Shown in pieces: positions 58,389 to 64,000 of a DNA stretch of 64,000 bases; within the stretch, counting starts at the first letter, position 1; every line of letters begins with the position of its first letter. The stretch lies in contig JAIQET010000001.1 of assembly GCA_020073645.1 (NCBI GenBank), positions 124,001 through 188,000 on the forward strand, given 5' to 3'. Origin of the DNA: Terriglobia bacterium. Its GTDB lineage: Bacteria > Acidobacteriota > Terriglobia > Terriglobales > Acidobacteriaceae. The notes beneath the pieces were generated by a model that worked only from the letters and a program-made list of their open reading frames with translations, searched no databases and was not told the DNA's origin. The position numbers were made by a program, and so were the translations under genes.

Positions 58389-59855
58389 TCAAGCCAAGTT
58401 CAACCAGACCGTTTTTAGCTCCGTATAGTGTTCGATGGCGTGCATGCCGAGTTCGCGGCCGAAGCCGGAACTCTTGTACCCACCGAAGGGCAACGCTGCG
58501 TCCATCAGCCCGTAAGTGTTGATCCACACTGTCCCTGCCCGGAGCTGGCGCGAAACGGTGTGCGCCTTTTTCACATCGCGCGTCCACACCGCCGCGGCGA
58601 GCCCGTATTGATTGCGGTTGGCCAGGTCCACCACCTGGTCGATATCGTCGAACGTCAGCGTTGCCAGCACGGGTCCGAAGATCTCTTCCTGCGCGATCTT
58701 CATTTCGTTGCCGACACCCCCGAAGATCGTGGGCTCAAGGAAGAAACCCTTGCCGCCATCCACGGATACGCGATTCCCTCCGGTGATCAGCTTGGCTCCT
58801 TCTTTCTTTCCTGCCTCGATGTAGCCCAGCACGGTTTGCATCTGCTCCTGGCTGACGATGGCGCCCAGCCGCGTCTTGGGATCGAGCGGATCGGCGGGCT
58901 GCAGCTTCTTCGCCCGCGCCACCAGCTTCTCCACGAACTCATCCTGCACTTTGCTCTCGACGAACAGGCGCGAGCCCGCGTTGCAGACCTCACCTTTGCC
59001 GTAAAAGATGCCGTTGATGGCGCCCTTCACCGCGTTGTCAATATCGGAGTCGGCAAACACGATGTTGGGCGACTTGCCACCCAGTTCCAGCGTAACCCGC
59101 TTCAGCGTGTCTGCCGCACCCCGCATGATTTCCTTGCCCACGGCGGTCGAACCGGTAAAGGCGATCTTGTCGATTCCGGGATGCCCCACAATGGCCTTCC
59201 CCGTCTCGGGCCCGCCAGTGACGATATTCAGCACGCCCGCCGGTACGCCCGCCTCCATCGCCAACTCTCCGAATCGCAAAGTCGTCAGCGGAGTCTGCTC
59301 GGCCGGCTTCATCACGATGGTGCACCCGCAGGCCAGCGCCGGACCCAGTTTCCACGAGGCCAGGAGCAGGGGGAAGTTCCACGGGATGATCAGCCCGACC
59401 ACACCCACCGGCTCACGCAGCGTGTAGGTAAACGCGGTCTCGAAGGTATTCACGGTTTCGCCGTGGATCTTGGTCGCCCAGCCTGCGTAGTAACGCAAGA
59501 CGTCGATGACCATAGGCATGTCCACGTAGCGCGATTCGAAGATGGGCTTGCCGTTGTCGAGGGTCTCAAGTTCGGCGAGTTCCTCGAGGTTCTTCTCCAC
59601 CAGGTCGGCAAGTTTCCAGATCAGCCGTCCGCGCTCGCTGGCCGACATCTTGCGCCACGCGCCGCTGCGGTCCTCGAACGCCCTGCGGGCGGCGGCGACA
59701 GCATGGTCGACATCGGAGGCCGAGGCCTCGACAACCTGGGTGAGAACCTCGCCGGTGGCCGGATTGATGGTGTCGAACTTCTTCGAGCCCTCCACCCACT
59801 GGCCGTCGATCAGCAGGCGGCCGGGCTCGATCTTGGTCTTTGTAGCTGCAATCAT
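58389..59855 (-). CDS. NAD(P)-dependent aldehyde dehydrogenase
   Basis: A 488-residue ALDH. The catalytic Cys291 lies in GKGEVCNAGSRLFVES, with general base Glu257 in LELGGKSPN, Asn160 in PWNFP and Lys183 in MKPAEQTP, so all canonical residues are present. It resembles the ALDH1/betaine aldehyde group more than BoxD-type dehydrogenases. Its place between crotonase and epoxidase genes suggests oxidation of a semialdehyde formed on ring cleavage. A GTAGCGCCGGCG palindrome and other repeats lie upstream. Confidence 0.9.
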   Translation of the reverse strand: MIAATKTKIEPGRLLIDGQWVEGSKKFDTINPATGEVLTQVVEASASDVDHAVAAARRAFEDRSGAWRKMSASERGRLIWKLADLVEKNLEELAELETLDNGKPIFESRYVDMPMVIDVLRYYAGWATKIHGETVNTFETAFTYTLREPVGVVGLIIPWNFPLLLASWKLGPALACGCTIVMKPAEQTPLTTLRFGELAMEAGVPAGVLNIVTGGPETGKAIVGHPGIDKIAFTGSTAVGKEIMRGAADTLKRVTLELGGKSPNIVFADSDIDNAVKGAINGIFYGKGEVCNAGSRLFVESKVQDEFVEKLVARAKKLQPADPLDPKTRLGAIVSQEQMQTVLGYIEAGKKEGAKLITGGNRVSVDGGKGFFLEPTIFGGVGNEMKIAQEEIFGPVLATLTFDDIDQVVDLANRNQYGLAAAVWTRDVKKAHTVSRQLRAGTVWINTYGLMDAALPFGGYKSSGFGRELGMHAIEHYTELKTVWLNLA

Positions 59856-59865
59856 CTTCTTTCCT

Positions 59866-60014
59866 GTAGCGCCGGCGTCCCGCCGGCTGTCCGGGCGGGC
59901 GTCCTCGCCCGCCCTTGTGTGCCATGCTTACCTTGGGAACGCGGGCAGGAGTACCCGCGCCACACATTCCCACTGCTTAGCGTCGTTCCGCCAGGACGGC
60001 CGAGGCGGCCGTCC
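59866..60014. repeat. Cluster of GC palindromes upstream of aldehyde dehydrogenase
   Basis: Three palindromes follow one another: GTAGCGCCGGCGTCCCGCC with GGC (59866-59887), GGGCGGGCG-TCCT-CGCCCGCCC (59893-59914) and GGACGGCCG-AGG-CGGCCGTCC (59994-60014). Between the last two, GCGGGCAGGAGTACCCGC (59941-59958) resembles GCGGGCAAGAGTCTCCGC near 48991. The third is the family inserted in frame at 51713 and 54958. Confidence 0.85.
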
Positions 60015-60026
60015 CCACACGTGCCG

Positions 60027-60854
60027 TTATTTTGCAGTAAACGTTGCCGGGCGCTTCTCCACGTACGCCGCCAGGCCTTCCTTGGCGTCGTCGCTCTGGA
60101 ACAGGATCTGCTGGTTCTCGCGTTCCACCGCCAGCGCCGACTCCATGGGAATCTCCCATCCCGTCTGCACCGCGCGCTTGATGCGTCCCACGGCCTTAGC
60201 CGCCTTGTTCGGCGGAGTGAACTGGCGGGCGTACTCCATGATGTTCTCCATGAAGTTCTCGCGCTCAAAGATGTCATTGATAATGTTCAATTCCTTGGCC
60301 TCCTCGAACGAGAAGGTGTTGCCGGTGACCATCAGCTCGATTGCCTTGCTCTTGCCTACCATGCGCGACAGGCGCTGCGTTCCGCCGGTGCCGGGCAGCA
60401 CGCCCAGATTCACTTCCGGCAGGCCGATCTTGCCCGCGTCCTTGCGGGCAATGCGAATGTCGGCTGCCATGGCAATCTCGAGGCCGCCGCCCACGCAGTG
60501 GCCGTTCAGCGCGGCGATCACCAGCTTAGGGGTGTGCTCCAGGCGCAGCAGAGTTTCATTCGCATGCAGGCAGAAGTAGTACTTGAAGGTGGGATCGACG
60601 CTGGCCAGCATCTTGATGTTGGCGCCCGCGGAGAAGAACTTGTCACCCGCGCCGGTCAGCACGATCACGTGCACATTGTTATCCATGCGCGCCTTGAGGA
60701 TGGCGTCATCGAGCTGGCGGTTCATCTCGTAGGTGTAGGTGTTGGCCGGGGGATCGTTCATCTCGATCACCGCCACGCCGGCATCGGTGCGATAGTTGAT
60801 CAGTTGCTTGGTGCTCTCGCCGGCAGCCGGCTGCATTGTAGTGGCCATGGTCAA
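60027..60854 (-). CDS. Enoyl-CoA hydratase/isomerase, second crotonase
   Basis: A 275-residue crotonase with the first oxyanion block GDKFFSAGANIKMLASVDP, the second ALNGHCVGGGLEIAMAADIRIARK and the catalytic glutamate region GLPEVNLGVLPGTGGTQRL, a good match to classical enoyl-CoA hydratase. It probably hydrates an unsaturated ring-cleavage or beta-oxidation intermediate. It is the first structural gene after the TetR regulator, on the same strand. The start at 60854 was kept; an alternative ATG lies two codons in. Confidence 0.88.
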   Translation of the reverse strand: MTMATTMQPAAGESTKQLINYRTDAGVAVIEMNDPPANTYTYEMNRQLDDAILKARMDNNVHVIVLTGAGDKFFSAGANIKMLASVDPTFKYYFCLHANETLLRLEHTPKLVIAALNGHCVGGGLEIAMAADIRIARKDAGKIGLPEVNLGVLPGTGGTQRLSRMVGKSKAIELMVTGNTFSFEEAKELNIINDIFERENFMENIMEYARQFTPPNKAAKAVGRIKRAVQTGWEIPMESALAVERENQQILFQSDDAKEGLAAYVEKRPATFTAK

Positions 60855-60885
60855 AACTCCTTTTCACAATGATTGGAATCTGAAT

Positions 60886-61554
60886 TCAGTTTGCTGATCT
60901 CTTCTTCGGCGCCTTCCCCGAGGCGCAGACACCCTGCAAGAAAATATTTGCCATCTGCTCAGCCATTTCGCCGGCATCGGCATCCACCCGGGGGTGATAC
61001 CAGGTATAGATCCAGTTCATCATGCCGAACAGGCTGAGCACGGCGATGCGGCTGGAGAATTCTAGTCCTTTCGCCCGCTTCAGGTTGTCGAGCAAGTCCA
61101 TGCAGATGCGGTAATACTCGCGCTTGATGGCCGCAATCTCCGTCCCGAAGCTGTTCTTCAAAACATCGTCCTCGTGCGAGAGCACCTTCATGGCTTTCTG
61201 GTTGGCGAGGAAGTACTCCAGGTGATTGAGGATGAATACGCGAATACGCTGCTCGGGATCGGTCACGTCCTTCAGTCGCTCGCGCAGACGCTCCACGATG
61301 GTGGTGAAGGTGTGTTTCTGGATCAGGTAGAGCAGCTTTTCCTTGGACTCGAAGTAGTAGTACATCCCGGCCAGCGACATGCCGCTGGCACGCGACAGGT
61401 CCCGCATGGACGCGCCTTCGTAGCCCTTTTCGTAGAAGACATCGGTGGCGTGGGTAAGGATCTTGGCCAGGCGGCGGTCGAAACGGGTCTTCGGCGGCGG
61501 CGCGGCGCGGCGGCGGCGCGAGACCCGGGGCGGAGCTGGGGAGGCGGAGGCCAT
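60886..61554 (-). CDS. TetR family regulator of the aromatic/acyl-CoA cluster
   Basis: A 222-residue repressor. A basic N-terminal tail precedes the helix-turn-helix ILTHATDVFYEKGYEGASMRDLSRASGMSLAGMYYYFESKEKLLYLI (about residues 32-78), and a helical ligand domain follows. It resembles FadR/PaaR-type regulators that release DNA on binding acyl-CoA or aromatic-CoA. It heads the catabolic genes, separated from the crotonase gene by 31 bp, and carries an AACGTTCGTT palindromic site beside its own start. Confidence 0.85.
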   Translation of the reverse strand: MASASPAPPRVSRRRRAAPPPKTRFDRRLAKILTHATDVFYEKGYEGASMRDLSRASGMSLAGMYYYFESKEKLLYLIQKHTFTTIVERLRERLKDVTDPEQRIRVFILNHLEYFLANQKAMKVLSHEDDVLKNSFGTEIAAIKREYYRICMDLLDNLKRAKGLEFSSRIAVLSLFGMMNWIYTWYHPRVDADAGEMAEQMANIFLQGVCASGKAPKKRSAN

Positions 61555-61560
61555 GTTTGT

Positions 61561-61573
61561 CGAACGTTCGTTC
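61561..61573. promoter_or_regulatory. Candidate TetR/PaaR-type operator
   Basis: CGAACGTTCGTTC lies seven bases upstream of the regulator's ATG. It contains AACG-TT-CGTT, close to the CNAACGNNCGTTNG pattern I recall for a PaaR-type TetR repressor. I found no second copy upstream of the other cluster genes by eye. Confidence 0.4.
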
Positions 61574-61644
61574 TAATGATAGCGCATTGCGAGGAGTGTC
61601 ACAAGAGGGTGTGATTGCAATCGATTGGCCAGCCGGGGACTTGA

Positions 61645-62412
61645 CTACTGCGCCGGAGCTTCGCGCTCCACTAGGGAGATCCTCTTTACCTGGTTGCGGC
61701 TGAACCTCTGCAGCGCACCGCCGATTCTGAGGACGACGTCAGTGGCGGACACCGACTGCAAGTCTCCCGACAGCACGCTGCCGTCCCGCAACTCGATCGT
61801 ATCGTGCGCGGACGTACCCAGCTCGTAGCTCACGCTTCCCCCGGAGACATCGCTCGGGGAAACCTCCAGCGGGAAGTGCCCGCTGTTATAACCTTCCTTA
61901 CTGAATTCAAGGTTATGCTTTCCGGTACCGACTTGAATCATTTTGGGAGTCGTTCCTGACTCGTTGCCATCTACCTTCAGCGATGCCCCCTGCGGCACCG
62001 AGTTCACGGTGATAGAGATCGTCCTGGGAACATCACGGGTAGCCACAATGTTCACGGACGATGCAGTTCCTGACGTATCGATGTTGACTGGGATCTTCAC
62101 TGCCTGTCCCGGTCCGACATTGTTCAGCGTGAGCCAACCCTCTCCTATCCTTACCTTGTTCTTGTCGAACAAGTAGATTGAGAACGCACCGCTGGGAATG
62201 ACTTTCTGAGACAAGTTTTCGGCCGTAACGTCGACCAGATAGGTGCGGCGGTTGCCGAAGGAAGCGACGTCCTTCAGCTTCCCAAGGGTAAAGCGTACGA
62301 CCGGGGTTCCCGATTCCGGCCACATGATCACTTGTTGAGGCTGGTCTTTGGCATAGGCCATTCCGGTTATCAGAATCAGCCAAAGCCCCCCGAACATTCG
62401 GGTTTTCGTCAT
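61645..62412 (-). CDS. Secreted PEGA-domain protein, copy 1
   Basis: A 255-residue exported protein. A signal peptide (about 1-21) is followed by an immunoglobulin-like region with VDVTAENLSQKVIPSGAFSIYLFDKNKVRIGEG, then a PEGA repeat (VNSVPQGASLKVDGNESGTTPKMIQVGTGKHNLEFSKEGY). A final small beta domain (HDTIELRDGSVLSGDLQSV) follows. PEGA domains are thought to bind surface polymers or act as spacers. GAGG seven bases upstream supports the ATG at 62412. It is a tandem paralogue of the next gene. Confidence 0.8.
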   Translation of the reverse strand: MTKTRMFGGLWLILITGMAYAKDQPQQVIMWPESGTPVVRFTLGKLKDVASFGNRRTYLVDVTAENLSQKVIPSGAFSIYLFDKNKVRIGEGWLTLNNVGPGQAVKIPVNIDTSGTASSVNIVATRDVPRTISITVNSVPQGASLKVDGNESGTTPKMIQVGTGKHNLEFSKEGYNSGHFPLEVSPSDVSGGSVSYELGTSAHDTIELRDGSVLSGDLQSVSATDVVLRIGGALQRFSRNQVKRISLVEREAPAQ

Positions 62413-62420
62413 GACGATCC

Positions 62421-63251
62421 TCACTGTGGCGTTTGAGAAGCGGGCTGGATCACCGCCGGTTGCTGTACGGTTTCCCGCTCCACCAGGATAATTTTCTTGA
62501 CGAGGTTCCGCGCATAAGGCTGATCCTTGCCATCCACTCTGATCACCACCGAAGTCATCGACATGGAGATGACGTCTCCCAGGAGCACCGCGCCGTCGCG
62601 TAGTTCCACCGTGTCCCGGCTGAGGCCTCCAAGTTCGAAGGTAATACTGCCGCCGGGTAGCTCGTCCTGCGTGATCTCGACCGGCGTGCTGCCCGTAGCG
62701 TAACCTTCTTTGCTGAACTCCAGGGTATGGGTGCCTATGGTCAGATTCACTAACCTAGGAGTGACACCTGCATCCTGGCCGTCCACCTTCAAAGTAGCAC
62801 CGGGCGGCACAGACACGACTCTGAGCGGAATCGTTCTCAAAGAAGTGGGTACACCCGAAGCATCGTTGCGTGCACTGAGGCTAAGGGTCGCAGGAATACC
62901 GACCGCCCCAAACTGGAATGCAACTCTTGCCTGTTGCCCCGGACCCAGATCGCTAACGTGCAGGACACCGTCCCCGATTCGCACTCCCGCCTTATCAAGC
63001 AAGTACACCGTAAACGAGGCCCGTGGAATAGGTTTGCTGGACATGTTCTCGACGGTAACGTCGGAAACAAAGCTTAGCTGACCGGCGTATGCCCCCATCT
63101 GTCGAAACTTGCCAAAGGTGAGCCTCAGCGTGGGTGCGGTCGCGTTGGGCCACAGCATCACTAGAGTTGGCTCCGACTTGGCTTTAGCAGGCACCACCCC
63201 GAAAACCAGCAGAAGCGAGACTAATGCCGCCAGGATGCAATACTTCTTCAT
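62421..63251 (-). CDS. Secreted PEGA-domain protein, copy 2
   Basis: A 276-residue paralogue of copy 1 with the same order: signal peptide (MKKYCILAALVSLLLVFG...), Ig-like region (VENMSSKPIPRASFTVYLLDKAGVRIGDG), PEGA repeat (VSVPPGATLKVDGQDAGVTPRLVNLTIGTHTLEFSKEGY) and the C-terminal TVELRDGAVLLGDVISM domain. It lies directly upstream of copy 1 on the same strand, with 8 bp between, so they form an operon. The ATG at 63251 places the signal peptide correctly. Confidence 0.8.
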   Translation of the reverse strand: MKKYCILAALVSLLLVFGVVPAKAKSEPTLVMLWPNATAPTLRLTFGKFRQMGAYAGQLSFVSDVTVENMSSKPIPRASFTVYLLDKAGVRIGDGVLHVSDLGPGQQARVAFQFGAVGIPATLSLSARNDASGVPTSLRTIPLRVVSVPPGATLKVDGQDAGVTPRLVNLTIGTHTLEFSKEGYATGSTPVEITQDELPGGSITFELGGLSRDTVELRDGAVLLGDVISMSMTSVVIRVDGKDQPYARNLVKKIILVERETVQQPAVIQPASQTPQ

Positions 63252-63302
63252 TTGCGCGTGAGTTTTAGCACAGGGCAAGGGCTGACGCAACGAAAAGTCC
63301 AG

Positions 63303-64000
63303 TTAGTTCCGAATATCGGACAGCAACCGTTCCACCTCGTCTTTCAGATTGGCGGTGAGCGGCAGCAGCGGTAGGCGGACCGTGCCTCCGAAGTACCCGT
63401 TGAAATCCAATGCGTGCTTCACGCCAGGGATGCCGAGGTCCCCGACGACGCGCTGGGCGGCTTTGGCAATGCGCTCCTGCTTGAGGCGTGCCAATTCGAG
63501 GTCGCCCTCTTTCCAGGCGGCGTAGATTTCGTAACATGCGGTGGGGGCAGGGTCGGCAAAGGCGAGAATTGCGCCCACCGCGCCGACCTGGAGGGACGGC
63601 TCAAGTTTTTGGGCGGCCCCTACCAGCACCTGGAAGCCGACCTCTTTCTGGCGGGTCTTCAATCCCGAAACCACGCTCACTGCAGAAGATGAAGGCTTGG
63701 ATCCGCCTGTGGCCGCGGCAATCGTCACCAGTTCCCCGCCCTGTCCATTGCCTTCGGCGGCTTTCAGCATGCGCGGGGTGACGGCGTCGAAAGTCTCGGT
63801 GACGGTTGCGCTGCGCTTCACGTGGCGCGTGCCTTCCACCATCTTGCGGACTTTTTCCACGTCGCCGCTCGATTCCTTGATGCCGATCAGGTTGGGATGG
63901 TCGGCCAGTTCGATCACCACCTCGGCGGGAATGTCGTACCCGGTGGCCTGCGGGAAGTTGTAGATGATGACCGGCAGCGGCGAGCGGTCGGCGACGGTGC
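63303..64000 (-). CDS. DapA/N-acetylneuraminate lyase family aldolase, N-terminus outside window
   Basis: The C-terminal 232 residues of a class I aldolase. It includes PVIIYNFPQATGYDIPAEVV with the conserved tyrosine and LIGIKESSGDVEKV with the Schiff-base lysine; LGIPGVKHALDFNGYFGG closes the fold. Family members include 4-hydroxy-tetrahydrodipicolinate synthase and hydroxy-oxoglutarate aldolases. The late stretch is closer to the latter, but no firm choice is possible. The 5' end lies beyond base 64000. Confidence 0.85.
   Translation of the reverse strand, partial: TVADRSPLPVIIYNFPQATGYDIPAEVVIELADHPNLIGIKESSGDVEKVRKMVEGTRHVKRSATVTETFDAVTPRMLKAAEGNGQGGELVTIAAATGGSKPSSSAVSVVSGLKTRQKEVGFQVLVGAAQKLEPSLQVGAVGAILAFADPAPTACYEIYAAWKEGDLELARLKQERIAKAAQRVVGDLGIPGVKHALDFNGYFGGTVRLPLLPLTANLKDEVERLLSDIRN

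Noticed and set aside
58428-60872. A forward open frame of 814 codons
   Set aside because: It lies wholly antisense to the aldehyde dehydrogenase and crotonase genes, which have full catalytic motifs. High GC content makes long antisense frames common here.

Overview
This is a high-GC bacterial chromosome segment. It has densely packed, co-directional gene runs with 1-20 nt overlaps and repeat-filled spacers. Gene content (Tad/Flp pilus genes, tandem M28 peptidases, PEGA and AMIN proteins, TerC, DUF1844) and intergenic palindromes of the GTCATCCTGAG type suggest an Acidobacteriota member near Koribacter/Terriglobales. That placement is inference from gene content, not a phylogeny. No phage, plasmid origin, IS transposase or rRNA is seen.

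Layout. 1-9149: an MgtC-like protein, an mtnP-PfkB kinase-glycosyltransferase operon, a degenerate aspartyl protease with a PDZ domain, a RelE-type toxin-antitoxin pair under a perfect palindrome, a secreted zinc protease, a TPR protein and an isopropylmalate/isocitrate dehydrogenase family enzyme. 9421-14228: a forward run of YgfZ, DUF1844, a metallo-beta-lactamase, RibF and an MFS transporter. 14337-17840: a reverse group containing a glutaredoxin with an in-frame TGA exactly at the first cysteine of its redox motif (probable selenocysteine), an OsmC protein and a CDF metal transporter. 17975-30502: housekeeping and secretion genes (PPIase, epimerase, UbiE/MenG, AroB, NadB, TerC, two M28 peptidases, TatA, TatC, S41 protease). 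30643-33666: Tad pilus genes (prepilin peptidase, two TadE, TadG); two Flp pilins lie separately at 46547-47200.

36175-45823 is an accessory biosynthetic locus: a flavin halogenase, two KAS III-like proteins (one without the active cysteine), a carrier protein, a C-A-T-TE nonribosomal peptide synthetase with a glycine-like specificity code and a cysteine-type thioesterase, and a secreted beta-propeller protein. Together these could build, extend and chlorinate an acyl-glycine product.

49018-61554 is a single-strand aromatic-acid catabolism cluster. A TetR regulator heads crotonase, aldehyde dehydrogenase, BoxB/PaaA-type di-iron epoxidase, a two-subunit CoA-transferase, a second crotonase, rhodanese, a three-subunit 4-hydroxybenzoyl-CoA reductase-like enzyme and an amidohydrolase. 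The window ends with two PEGA-domain paralogues and a truncated DapA-family gene.

Two dispersed repeat systems run through the whole window. One is short degenerate tandem arrays that all keep a 7-bp period but use different unit sequences at different sites. The other is GC-rich palindromes, two of which lie in frame inside enzyme genes.
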